64,000 bases of DNA from the NCBI GenBank assembly GCA_964404895.1, contig CAYOLV010000001.1, positions 496,001 through 560,000 of the forward strand, read 5' to 3'. Made by a program: the position numbers and the translations under genes. This document shows, piece by piece, positions 37,634 to 46,280 of the stretch (the stretch's first letter is position 1; each line of letters begins with the position of its first letter). The DNA is from JBGSUZ01 sp964404895 (lineage in GTDB: Bacteria; Bacillota; Clostridia; Peptostreptococcales; Acidaminobacteraceae). The notes below the pieces were generated by a model. That model had not been told where the DNA came from and did not search any database. It worked only from the letters and a program-made list of their open reading frames with translations.

Positions 37634-38985
37634 TGTACTCTAACCACCAACTGGCTTTAAGGTTTATAGGTGCTCTCATAGGTGTCTTTGCAGCACTGAT
37701 CAATTTAAAAATTGGGTTGGTACTCTTTGTGTTGTTTGCAGCACTTTTGACCATAGACAAATGGAGCGACCACGCCATTTATATACCGATTGGGTATATT
37801 TTTGTAGACTATTTTATTCGTAAAGTTGCTGTTTTTTCAGGAATTGCCTCTCTTTGGGACGAGCTCTTCCTTCTGGGTATGATAGCACTTCTCATTTACA
37901 AAAGATTTAAAAGTGAAGGGACTCTGCGTTACAGACAATCCCCAATGGATTTGCCAGTGCTCATGTTTATTGTCCTAGGGATAGGCCACGTGTTAATGGT
38001 ATCGCCAGAAATGGACATTGCCATTGAGGGCTTTAGAGCCGTTTTCCAACAGGTTTTCTGGTATTTCATTTTCACACAGTTTATTATCACCCCAAATCAA
38101 TCCAAAAAAATTATGAATATGATGGTCGTTATGGGTCTGATTTTAGGACTTCACGCCATCTACCAATACGTTGCAGGGGTTCAAATGCCTGGCAACTGGG
38201 TTGACAGTACCGAACAAATTAGAACGAGAGCCTTTTCCATTATTGGAAGTCCTAATATTTTAGGTGTTCTCTTTGTTCTATTTATGCCTATAGCAATGGG
38301 TCTTGCCGCTTCAGCGAAAAAGTGGACTTCCAAACTCTTCTATTTAGGGTCTTTAGGCGTCATGACTTTAGGTCTTTTCTTCACCCTTTCAAGAGGCTCT
38401 TGGTTAGCATTTGGACTGTCATTAGCTGTCTTTGCCTTCCTCATTAACTGGAAGTTGATTATGCACTTAGGAGCACTTGGAGGCGTATTGCTTCTTTCAG
38501 GGGGCGGTTTTAGTAAACGACTCTTATTTATGTTCTCACCAACTTACTTAATCAAGTCTGCAGCAGGGGGCAGAATTATGCGCTGGACTGCTGGGATAGA
38601 AGAGTGGAGTCAAAGTCCAATTTTAGGTGTAGGTTTAGGGCGTTACGGCGGTGCTGTAGCCATGAACCATAAATTAGCACCTTTCTATGTGGATAATTAT
38701 TATTTAAAAACTTTAGTTGAAATGGGTATTTTCGGAGCGGCAACGTTCTTGTTTATGATTGGCTCTGTGATTCATTTCAGTATTAAAACCATTGGAAGAC
38801 AGATCAATCCAGAACATCGTTGGCTGACTATTGGATTATTTTCAGCTGCGGTAGGTGTATTGGCACAAAACTGCGTAGAGAATATTTTTGAATTTCCAGC
38901 GATGGTCTTCTATTTCTGGCTCGTCGTCGCGTTGATCAATGTCTATCGTCCAGAGGAGAATGCCAATGACAAACAAAGCGCTTAA
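37633..38985 (+). CDS. O-antigen ligase/polymerase-like protein (Wzy_C)
   Basis: A 450-residue membrane protein with about eleven helices. The Wzy_C signature is in FTLSRGSWLAFG (about residues 250-261), and the large extracytoplasmic loop carries RIMRWTAGIEEWSQSPILGVGLGRYG, given here in two parts around W323. It either ligates or polymerises polyprenyl-linked glycan on the outer face. The GTG start at 37633 overlaps the preceding stop with AGGTGATG upstream. Confidence 0.85.
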   Translation: MYSNHQLALRFIGALIGVFAALINLKIGLVLFVLFAALLTIDKWSDHAIYIPIGYIFVDYFIRKVAVFSGIASLWDELFLLGMIALLIYKRFKSEGTLRYRQSPMDLPVLMFIVLGIGHVLMVSPEMDIAIEGFRAVFQQVFWYFIFTQFIITPNQSKKIMNMMVVMGLILGLHAIYQYVAGVQMPGNWVDSTEQIRTRAFSIIGSPNILGVLFVLFMPIAMGLAASAKKWTSKLFYLGSLGVMTLGLFFTLSRGSWLAFGLSLAVFAFLINWKLIMHLGALGGVLLLSGGGFSKRLLFMFSPTYLIKSAAGGRIMRWTAGIEEWSQSPILGVGLGRYGGAVAMNHKLAPFYVDNYYLKTLVEMGIFGAATFLFMIGSVIHFSIKTIGRQINPEHRWLTIGLFSAAVGVLAQNCVENIFEFPAMVFYFWLVVALINVYRPEENANDKQSA

Positions 38986-40042
38986 ACGGTTTTTTATCAT
39001 AGGCTATTATGGCTCGTCTAATTTAGGCGATGAGTTGTTGCTCAGCTGTACGAAAAATTTGATTTTAAAAGGAGTGCCAGATGCAGAGCTGATGGCACTG
39101 ACCTATAACGTCAAGGGAACTGAGAGCATCCAAGGTATTAAAGGGGTCAGTCGGAACCATTATAGAGAAATTCTTAAAGCTATTCGCAAATCTGATGTGA
39201 TTGTCGGCGGTGGCGGTTCTATGTTACAGAATGTGACCAGCAATAGGTCTCTCATGTACTATTTGACCTTGATCTTGATCAGCAAATGCTTTGGTAAGAA
39301 AATTTTACTCCTTGGCAATGGCATAGGACCTATTCAGGGTTCTTTCTGGAAATGGCTGACTGCAGGTTTCTTAAAGAGAATTGATCATGTTGTGGTTAGA
39401 GACGAAGAAGCTTATCAGACGCTCATTCAAATGGGTGTTAAAGAAAATGTCAAACTAGGCAGTGACTTAGTGTTCACTTATGAAACTTTGTCTAAACAAG
39501 AACGTAATCCTAAACAAGTGGCTCTTAATGTAAGACCTTGGAAAAACGAAGAGGCTTTCTTAAAGGTATTTGAAGCTTTTGTTTTGGAACTTTTAGAACA
39601 AGGTTACAAAGTAATCTTTGTGCCGTTTCAAAAAGGGTTTGACGACAAAATCCTCCATGTTTTAAAAGAACGGATTAACCGCGACGAAATAGAAATCCTT
39701 CCCTGCGAACCAGCGGAGAACATTATTTCCTGCATCGCCTCCAGTAAGGTTTTCATTGGTATGCGGTTACATTCTTTGATTTTATCTACTTTAGTGGAGA
39801 CACCCTTTATAGGGGTTTCCTATGATCCAAAGGTAAATGCTTTTGCTTCTGCGATGAATCAAGCGCAAATAGAGAATCTTGACCAATTGTCATTAGACAG
39901 ATTGAGAGCAGAGTTTCAGGAGGTCATTGAAAACGAAGCTAGCTATTTGACAAATCTGGGAAAAGGTAAAGAAGCGGCTACTTCATTGGCGGAAGTGAAC
40001 TACACAGCTTTGAAACATTTGATTCAGGGGGAGAAGTTTTAA
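38966..40042 (+). CDS. csaB: polysaccharide pyruvyltransferase CsaB
   Basis: A 358-residue protein with the polysaccharide pyruvyltransferase fold: GYYGSSNLGDELLL near the N-terminus, VGGGGSMLQN (about 72-81), LLGNGIGPI and GMRLHSLILS (about 263-272). CsaB attaches pyruvate to secondary wall polysaccharide, which SLH domains recognise, on the cytoplasmic side. The second ATG at 38966 was chosen because AGAGGAG is 7 nt upstream; it overlaps the ligase gene by 20 bp. The SLH-like protein at 16165 is a candidate user of the product. Confidence 0.9.
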   Translation: MTNKALKRFFIIGYYGSSNLGDELLLSCTKNLILKGVPDAELMALTYNVKGTESIQGIKGVSRNHYREILKAIRKSDVIVGGGGSMLQNVTSNRSLMYYLTLILISKCFGKKILLLGNGIGPIQGSFWKWLTAGFLKRIDHVVVRDEEAYQTLIQMGVKENVKLGSDLVFTYETLSKQERNPKQVALNVRPWKNEEAFLKVFEAFVLELLEQGYKVIFVPFQKGFDDKILHVLKERINRDEIEILPCEPAENIISCIASSKVFIGMRLHSLILSTLVETPFIGVSYDPKVNAFASAMNQAQIENLDQLSLDRLRAEFQEVIENEASYLTNLGKGKEAATSLAEVNYTALKHLIQGEKF

Positions 40043-40395
40043 TGAAAAGAGTTATTTTGGTATTAACTATGATTATGGCATTAGGATTGATGGTGGGCTG
40101 TAGTGCTGTTAATTCAGCTGCTAAGGCAGAAGCAGATCCTGCGGCAAGTATTGTGGGGACATGGGAATCTGAACAAGACAATACTGTAGTTGAATATACT
40201 GCAGATGGCAAGTACAAAGGTCTTAACGATTTAGATTACAATTACGAAATCGTTGAAAACACACAAATCAAAATCAGCAATCCGGAATATGCTGACGGCT
40301 CGGACGCCATTATTCTCAATTTTACGCTGGAAGGCGACGTTCTCAAAACGGTTTACAATGACTATGAAGTCGTTTGGAACCGTGTTAAAAAGTAA
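40042..40395 (+). CDS. small lipoprotein with lipocalin-like domain
   Basis: A 117-residue lipoprotein, signal peptide with lipobox MVGC (cysteine about residue 20), then a compact beta-rich domain opening IVGTWESEQDNTVVEYTADGKY, the pattern of lipocalin-like or DUF5640-type small domains. Its start overlaps the csaB stop by one base. Function is unknown; it may be a surface or extracytoplasmic part of the polysaccharide pathway. Confidence 0.72.
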   Translation: MKRVILVLTMIMALGLMVGCSAVNSAAKAEADPAASIVGTWESEQDNTVVEYTADGKYKGLNDLDYNYEIVENTQIKISNPEYADGSDAIILNFTLEGDVLKTVYNDYEVVWNRVKK

Positions 40396-40427
40396 ATCGA
40401 GTTTTATAGTTGAATAAACGAAACCTG

Positions 40428-40496
40428 ATTAAGGGATTGTTGCAAAACAAATCCCTTAATAATAAAAACCGCTGAATCTTAATTTCAGCGGTTTTT
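40428..40496 (+). terminator. two terminator-like hairpins ending the polysaccharide operon
   Basis: ATTAAGGGATT/AATCCCTTAAT (40428-40460) is followed by AAAAACCGCTGAA/TTCAGCGGTTTTT (40464-40496), the second with flanking A and T tracts and usable by both convergent operons. Confidence 0.82.
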
Positions 40497-40526
40497 ATTT
40501 TGGAATCATCTTTATTTGTAACAAGG

Positions 40527-42824
40527 TTAAAGGCTTTCAGCCTGTATTTCAAGGGTTTCATCCTTCGCCTTAATTGGGGTTTTGTAGAAGGCGAGAATGA
40601 GAATGCCTAGAGCACTCATGAGGGCTACAAGGAAGTACATCTGTCTAAAACCGATATTGAGACCTTCTTGGAAGGTTTTTTGTATTTCAGGTGATTGTGC
40701 TTCTACCGTTTTGAGGTAATCTGATTTTGAAGTTTCAAAGGCAACTGGAATAGCGTTGACCACCTCTGACATTTTTGCGGAGGTCTTTTCCAGTAGAACT
40801 AGACGAGCATCAATCTCTGAAATGCCAGTGGTCATACCGGCTACAGCGCTGGTCATGCCTTTAAGGGCGGTTTTCATTCCCGTTTGTGCCTCATTTAGGT
40901 CCTTAAGTTTCTTTTCGAGTTCTAATTTTTGAGTTTGGGCAGATGCAATTTGTGTTTCTAAAGCAGCAATTTGAGGTGGAATATGGGCAGCTTTTGCACC
41001 TATGAGAGCCGCGTTCATACCTTCAATCCCTTTAGCAGTGCCTTCAATACCCTTTTGGATACCAGCCTTAGCCTTATCCAATTCTGCAATGTTTTGCTGC
41101 ATTTCCATAATTTTTTTACCCATAGCTTCTTGTTGTACAATTAACTGCGCTTTCGCTTTTTCCATTTCTGTAGTCCCAGTCTCCAAGCCCGTAATCCCCT
41201 CTTGAATGCCTGTTTGAATTTTGGTAATCAGCTCAGGGGTTACGTTAGCGCTGTAAATTTGATCCGATAATTTTACGAGAACTTGAGAAATATTAGTCAC
41301 ATCAGCCGTTTTTAAGTCGTTCAGCATGGCATCAGAAAGTTCAAAGGTTGACTCGGAATTTGAAGAGGCAGTGCTCTGTGACATCATGGCGTCCACATCT
41401 AACATGGCAGGGTCAATCCGTTTCATGAGTTCGGGATCTTTCTTAATTTGTTCTAACAAGGGTTTGAGTTCTTCCACCTGTTGAATGGCAAGTTGAGTCG
41501 GTGGCTCAGGCAAGACGTTCATTAAATTGGGTTGGAGGTTTGCACCTGCAGCAGCAATAAACCCTATCATAATGGCAGGTGAAATGATAGTGCCAACAGA
41601 TCGAATCAAAGACAACGTTGCCAGTGCTGAATTGGATTCACGTTTAGGAACAGCACTAAGCACCATATAGTTGAGGGGTGTACCCATGGTGAAGCCCAAA
41701 CCAAGTCCCATAAAGAATAGAGATATTAAAACAGTCCAAATGTTCATGTAATGGGTTGCGACCAATACTAAGAAAAGTCCGCCAATCAGATCGAAGAGAA
41801 AACCTGCCATTAAAACTGCTTTAGCGCTATATTTATCAATAAATTTGCCGCTAAGAGGTGCGCCAATACCAGAGAATAGGGCGAGGATGGTTACAAAGTA
41901 ACCTCCAGCCCCTGTTTTAATTTTTAAAGCATTTTCTGCAAATTGAGGCACAAAAATCATTCCCATAAGGTTGACTCCAACTAATATGCCTGTTAAGTAA
42001 GTGATAATCATATTTTTATCTGTAAAGTATTTGAGGTTGAGGATAGGATCTTCTGCCCGTTTTTCAATCCAAATAAGGAAGGGTATCAATAGGGCAAATA
42101 AGATAATATAGGGATATACACTTGTAGAGGTGAGGGTATTCATGAAATCGAAAAATTCTAAATTTGTCAGGGCATACATTAATGACAAAATCATTGCAGT
42201 TAGCACCACGGTTCCCGATAAATCCATTTTCTTAAGGACGTCTGCCCGATGATTTTCCAGCATAAAGAGTCCCGCCACTAAAATGAAAGCAGTGATTGGA
42301 ATATTAATAAGGAAGAGCCACATCCAGCCAGAATTCCCTACAAGACCTAAAATAAAGCTGCCAGCACTTGAGCCTAGAACATTGGCAATTCCATAAACCC
42401 CACCGACAAGGCCAAGGGCAACCCCTCTTTTTTCAGGAGGAAAAGTTGTACCGATTTGCGCTGTAACGATAGGCATAATACCACCGCCACCGATGGCTTG
42501 GATGACACGCCCAATCAAGAGCATGGCAAAGGAGTCTGTAAAGGAGGAAAGGGCGCAGATCAAAGAACCGCTTCCGAATAGAAATATACTGACCATATAC
42601 ATGACTTTGCTGCCAAAACGGTCGGCTAACTTCCCTGTAATAGGAATGGAGGAAGCGTAGGCAAGGGTGAAAATAGTAATCATCCAAATGCCTAAAGTTT
42701 CATTGACGCCTAAATCAGCTTGTATAATGCTTCTGGCAGGGGTAACAATGCCTGTATCTAAAGCACCCATAAACAGTCCCAGTAAATAGAGGACTAAAAT
42801 CCAAATCGTTTTATTCTTTTTCAT
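40527..42824 (-). CDS. DHA2-type MFS transporter with long coiled-coil insertion
   Basis: A 765-residue transporter. Residues 1-440 hold about 13 helices of the 14-TM drug:H+ antiporter (DHA2) type, with motif A-like GKLADRFGSKVMY and motif C-like GLGLGFTMGTPLNYM. Normally about 480 residues suffice; here about 290 extra residues separate helix 13 from the last helix (VALMSALGILILAFY), and they are predicted coiled coil with repeated GMxxALxG-type segments. By topology the insert would be outside the membrane. Likely an exporter of a toxic compound. GGAGG precedes the ATG. A consensus promoter and two palindromes upstream suggest repression by a TetR-type protein. Confidence 0.88.
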   Translation of the reverse strand: MKKNKTIWILVLYLLGLFMGALDTGIVTPARSIIQADLGVNETLGIWMITIFTLAYASSIPITGKLADRFGSKVMYMVSIFLFGSGSLICALSSFTDSFAMLLIGRVIQAIGGGGIMPIVTAQIGTTFPPEKRGVALGLVGGVYGIANVLGSSAGSFILGLVGNSGWMWLFLINIPITAFILVAGLFMLENHRADVLKKMDLSGTVVLTAMILSLMYALTNLEFFDFMNTLTSTSVYPYIILFALLIPFLIWIEKRAEDPILNLKYFTDKNMIITYLTGILVGVNLMGMIFVPQFAENALKIKTGAGGYFVTILALFSGIGAPLSGKFIDKYSAKAVLMAGFLFDLIGGLFLVLVATHYMNIWTVLISLFFMGLGLGFTMGTPLNYMVLSAVPKRESNSALATLSLIRSVGTIISPAIMIGFIAAAGANLQPNLMNVLPEPPTQLAIQQVEELKPLLEQIKKDPELMKRIDPAMLDVDAMMSQSTASSNSESTFELSDAMLNDLKTADVTNISQVLVKLSDQIYSANVTPELITKIQTGIQEGITGLETGTTEMEKAKAQLIVQQEAMGKKIMEMQQNIAELDKAKAGIQKGIEGTAKGIEGMNAALIGAKAAHIPPQIAALETQIASAQTQKLELEKKLKDLNEAQTGMKTALKGMTSAVAGMTTGISEIDARLVLLEKTSAKMSEVVNAIPVAFETSKSDYLKTVEAQSPEIQKTFQEGLNIGFRQMYFLVALMSALGILILAFYKTPIKAKDETLEIQAESL

Positions 42825-42861
42825 AAGACGCCTCCAAGTGTATAGCTAATTTCGTTTTATA

Positions 42862-42893
42862 TGAACTGTGTTCATTTTTATGAACTAAGTTCA
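42862..42893 (-). promoter_or_regulatory. twin palindromic operators of the MFS gene
   Basis: TGAACTGTGTTCA (42862-42874) and TGAACTAAGTTCA (42881-42893) are two TGAAC-N3-GTTCA palindromes 19 bp apart. They begin right after the -10 of the promoter at 42893-42921, a repressor position. No TetR gene is adjacent. Confidence 0.7.
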
Positions 42894-42921
42894 GAATACA
42901 ATTATTACGAAAACTTGTCAA
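42893..42921 (-). promoter_or_regulatory. sigma-A promoter of the MFS gene
   Basis: On the minus strand, TTGACA (42916-42921), 17 bp, TATTCT (42893-42898). This is near consensus. Confidence 0.72.
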
Positions 42922-43018
42922 CAAAATATGTGATTATTTCAAATAACGCTAAGTATATAAAATAAAATTTGCTATAATTTATTGAAGCGATGTACCATCA
43001 CATTTAGGAGGAAGACAG

Positions 43019-43408
43019 ATGTTGGACTTAACCATGAACCATTTTTTAGCAAAAGAGGGATATGAGAAAAAGAATTGTGCCCAAGCTATTTTGTGTGGAT
43101 TTCAACAGCCATTAAAATTTGACGATGAATTAATAGAGTCTTTCAAAGCATATGGCGGCGGAAGAGCACCAGAAGGGGTTTGTGGCGCAATTTACGGCGC
43201 AGTTCACGCCCTTGAAACATCTGGTAAAGGAGACGCTATTAATGCGCTCCATCTATATTTTGAAAAGAACGCGGGCAGTATTAAATGCAAGGCAATCAAA
43301 GAAGCAAGGCAGATGTCATGTGCTGATTGTGTAGCGGCTGCAGCAAATTTTTTACTGCATCAGATAGGCACAGAGGCAGAGGAGGTTCACAATGGTACTG
43401 CAGTATAA
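43019..43408 (+). CDS. C_GCAxxG_C_C family protein
   Basis: A 129-residue protein of the C-GCAxxG-C-C family. NCAQAIL, GGGRAPEGVCGAIYGA and the closing CKAIKEARQMSCADCV supply the ordered cysteines of the family name. The cysteines may bind a metal or redox cofactor; members are found mostly in anaerobes and their role is not established. GGAGGAA precedes the ATG. TATAAT at 42973-42978 may be its -10. It overlaps the next gene by 17 bp. Confidence 0.88.
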   Translation: MLDLTMNHFLAKEGYEKKNCAQAILCGFQQPLKFDDELIESFKAYGGGRAPEGVCGAIYGAVHALETSGKGDAINALHLYFEKNAGSIKCKAIKEARQMSCADCVAAAANFLLHQIGTEAEEVHNGTAV

Positions 43409-44222
43409 ACCTTATGAGCCCTTACTAAATGAGGCGATTGAACACTTGATTCAAGATGATGAATTTGTGAAAGAAGATATGTTGAAATGCCTAGAAGCTT
43501 TCCCTGAACTGGGTATTGTTGCTTATAAAGAAGAGATTTTAGCAGGGGTAGCGGTATTCTCAGGTGCAAGATCCATGACCAGTTTTACTCTCTATATTAA
43601 ACCTGAACTGAGAAAGCAAGGTTATGGAACGGAACTCTATCAGGTGTTGACCGAGAAAATGAGAGAGTCTGGGGTAAAAGAATTGGTTTGTGATTATTTA
43701 GATAAAGAACCTGAGAGAAACTTCTTAAGCCAAAAAGGTTACGAGACGTGGTTTCAATCTAATCATATGACGTATGAGGGTCAGGGTTATCCAGAACCTG
43801 AATATAAAATAGTGCCGTATCAAGACGAGTTCTACCACACTTGTCAGAAAATCCAAAGTGACAGTTTTCATAGAATGCGTCTCAGCGTGGGAATGCCTTC
43901 TGTTCAAGCGCAACCGAGTGAAGAAGATCGACAAAATTATCTTGAAGAGGCAGACTCTATTTATGTGCTGATGGATCAGGAGAATACAGTAGGAATTCTT
44001 CGTCTGGAAGGAGCTGAAGTTGATGCAGTTGCAGTTGCCTACGAGTTTCAAGGACAGGGATATGGCAAGGCGCTCACTCAGTTTGGCGTCAATCGAATTT
44101 TGGAGGCAGGGCATTCTAAAGTCACTTTATGGGCAGTAGAGGGTAACCCGGCAAAATTCATGTATGAAAAGTTAGGATTTACTCATCCGAGGTTGCATAC
44201 TTTTGTAAAAAAGAAACTATAG
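43392..44222 (+). CDS. two-domain GNAT acetyltransferase
   Basis: A 276-residue protein with two GNAT folds. The first (about 20-130) has the acetyl-CoA loop RKQGYGTELYQ and the second (about 145-270) has FQGQGYGKALTQ and YEKLGFTHP. The substrate cannot be told; both halves look intact. GAGGAGG sits upstream of the ATG, inside the end of the C_GCAxxG_C_C gene, so the genes are coupled. Confidence 0.85.
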   Translation: MVLQYKPYEPLLNEAIEHLIQDDEFVKEDMLKCLEAFPELGIVAYKEEILAGVAVFSGARSMTSFTLYIKPELRKQGYGTELYQVLTEKMRESGVKELVCDYLDKEPERNFLSQKGYETWFQSNHMTYEGQGYPEPEYKIVPYQDEFYHTCQKIQSDSFHRMRLSVGMPSVQAQPSEEDRQNYLEEADSIYVLMDQENTVGILRLEGAEVDAVAVAYEFQGQGYGKALTQFGVNRILEAGHSKVTLWAVEGNPAKFMYEKLGFTHPRLHTFVKKKL

Positions 44223-44285
44223 TGTAAGTGGTAATCATCTTTATGGGCGAGGGGTTTACCCTCAAAAGGAAGAAGGGATCTTTAC

Positions 44286-44633
44286 ATGCAAACCGTTATT
44301 GTTTATTCAAGCGACAGTTGTGGTTATTGTCAAAAGGCTAAAGCTTTTTTAAAGGAAAAAGGTGTTAAGTTCATTGAAAAAAAGGTGGATGTAGACCCTG
44401 TCGCACAACAAGAAATGAGGAATATGAAAGCGCAAGGCGTTCCAGTTATAAAAGTAGGGGACGAAATCATTATGGGCTTCAACCAACCCAGACTTGAGCA
44501 GCTTTTTGGCAAGAAAATATTAATTTGTCCCTCGTGCCAAACAGAAATGCGTGTTCCTAGAAAAGAGATGAAATTACGAGTGACTTGTCCTAATTGTAAG
44601 CATGTGTTTGAAGTGGATCTCCGAGGAGACTGA
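44286..44633 (+). CDS. glutaredoxin-like protein fused to a zinc ribbon
   Basis: A 115-residue protein. Residues 1-78 form a glutaredoxin/NrdH-like domain with redox pair C12-GY-C15, the cis-proline motif GVPVIKVG and a closing NQPRLEQLF. Residues 80-112 add a zinc ribbon with CPSC and CPNC. The short Grx-zinc ribbon fusion is unusual compared with the 75-80 residue stand-alone form. AGGAAGAAGG lies upstream. It may reduce a protein disulphide partner held by the ribbon; that is inferred. Confidence 0.85.
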   Translation: MQTVIVYSSDSCGYCQKAKAFLKEKGVKFIEKKVDVDPVAQQEMRNMKAQGVPVIKVGDEIIMGFNQPRLEQLFGKKILICPSCQTEMRVPRKEMKLRVTCPNCKHVFEVDLRGD

Positions 44634-44641
44634 TACTAAAA

Positions 44642-44673
44642 AGGTCACCCTCGCTTAATGACTAGGGTGACCT
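44642..44673. terminator. bidirectional terminator
   Basis: AGGTCACCCT pairs with AGGGTGACCT around a 12-nt loop, with A-rich and weak T-rich flanks, between convergent genes. Confidence 0.75.
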
Positions 44674-44679
44674 GAAAAG

Positions 44680-46032
44680 CTATTTTATAACGATATTGTA
44701 TTTCTTTGCAAGGGCCAAATAAGCGGTTTTATCAGCCGCTTTTTTGGTCTTTTTGTATTGTGTCATATAGTAGCGAATCAATTCATTAGCCCGATTCTTA
44801 ATCTGAGTGTCCATGTACTTATTGAAATAGCTTAGACGTTCTGTATCAAAGAGCATTTTAGGAATAAAGCTCTTTGTTTCTTCCAAGAATTTCAGTGAAT
44901 TTTTGAGTGTTGTTTCAGTTGCAATTTTGCCGACCATGGTGTTAGATTTGGCAATATTGCCATTCAAGTAGGCCACCACTTTTTGATCGTTCTCATAGCT
45001 CAATTCTATAAAATTATTTTCATAGTAGGTCACAATTTCAGGCTCTACGTTGAGTGCTTTCAATTTTGAAAAGGTATTCAAAGCCTCTAGATAGGCTGCA
45101 GGAGATTTTTTGTCAGGTTGATTGGCAAAATACTTAGACAAAATGCTTTTGTAGAGTTCAAAATTAGAGATGCGCTCTTGAGTGGCTTTAGCTTCCTCAG
45201 ACATTTGATAGGCAAAGATATTAGGCTTTATATTGTCTTGAATTTCAGAAGCTTTATAGGTTTGAGAATTAAAAATTGTGTCTACAGTGACCACTTTTTC
45301 AACTGCCGGGGCAAGCAATTCATCCCAAACAAAACCATCGGCTTTCATTTCTAAAGTCCCCATAAAGACATTCGAATGACCTTTGACCATGTCTAAGTTG
45401 GTCACGTCAATGCTGTACCAAGCATCGTTAATTTTGACTAAATTCCATAAATGAGGAGTGCCTTCTAATTCGCCACTTTGATTGCGAACAGGTATTCTAG
45501 CCCCTTTTGCCAAGAGATAAAAGAGTTCGCCGTAAGCCTGACAGACACCTTCTTTTGTAGTGATGAGAGAATATGCATCGTACTTAGTCAAGGAGTCATC
45601 ATAGTCAAAATGAGTGTCCATGTAGTTTGCAATTTTTTCAACCCGTTGGTAATCGCTGAGACCTTCTAATTGGAGTTCTACTAAAATTCGTTCTACTTCT
45701 GCTCGCACAAAAGCTTCCTGCTCAGCGGTTGAACGGTATTGTATGGTCATATTTATTGTTGCACGGTCTGAGGAATAGCTGTAATTTGCCTCATAATGAT
45801 CGATTAAATATAAAAGATAATCATCGTTTTGAAGCGCTTCTTCTATAGAAGAATTCATCAATTGTGAAAGGGTGGAGGTGTCTCCTATATATTCAAAACT
45901 AAATTCCGTCTTGTATAAGGATGCATTTTCATAAATTTCCTTTTTGATTCCTTCTGGATCGTAGGCGGTGGCAAATGCAGACCCCATTGTCATTGCAAAG
46001 ACAAGGAGTAAGGCGATGGTTTTCTTAAACAT
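44680..46032 (-). CDS. exported transglutaminase-like protein
   Basis: A 450-residue secreted protein with a signal peptide (cleavage near AFA, residue 22). The transglutaminase-like domain, about residues 120-235, shows the full triad: C in KEGVCQAYGELFYLLA, H in TPHLWNLVKI and D in WYSIDVTNLD. The C-terminal 200 residues are alpha-helical with no family recognised. Such domains act as proteases or peptide N-glycanase-like enzymes outside the cell. GGAGG lies upstream of the ATG. It is monocistronic. Confidence 0.86.
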   Translation of the reverse strand: MFKKTIALLLVFAMTMGSAFATAYDPEGIKKEIYENASLYKTEFSFEYIGDTSTLSQLMNSSIEEALQNDDYLLYLIDHYEANYSYSSDRATINMTIQYRSTAEQEAFVRAEVERILVELQLEGLSDYQRVEKIANYMDTHFDYDDSLTKYDAYSLITTKEGVCQAYGELFYLLAKGARIPVRNQSGELEGTPHLWNLVKINDAWYSIDVTNLDMVKGHSNVFMGTLEMKADGFVWDELLAPAVEKVVTVDTIFNSQTYKASEIQDNIKPNIFAYQMSEEAKATQERISNFELYKSILSKYFANQPDKKSPAAYLEALNTFSKLKALNVEPEIVTYYENNFIELSYENDQKVVAYLNGNIAKSNTMVGKIATETTLKNSLKFLEETKSFIPKMLFDTERLSYFNKYMDTQIKNRANELIRYYMTQYKKTKKAADKTAYLALAKKYNIVIK

Positions 46033-46127
46033 AAAGATACCTCCTTAACGGTTTTCAGTCTAATTGAATATGAATTCTTAAATCTATTTGAATAGCTGTA
46101 ATTTGCGATGCATGCTTATACATCATC

Positions 46128-46152
46128 TTACACCATAGATCTAAAGGTGTAA
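46128..46152. repeat. short inverted repeat between divergent genes
   Basis: TTACACC (46128-46134) and GGTGTAA (46146-46152) form a 7-bp inverted repeat with an 11-nt gap in the 248-bp region between the transglutaminase and macro-domain genes. It may be an operator; nothing else is recognised there. Confidence 0.4.
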
Positions 46153-46280
46153 CGGATTTAGGCAAAATTGAAATTAACTTTTAATCATAGCGGAGAAGTC
46201 TGCTGATAGAGTTATCGAAGGTGAAAACTGGGGTATGAATTATTTAATCAAAGTGAATGGTAGAAATGCGGGGTGAGTAA

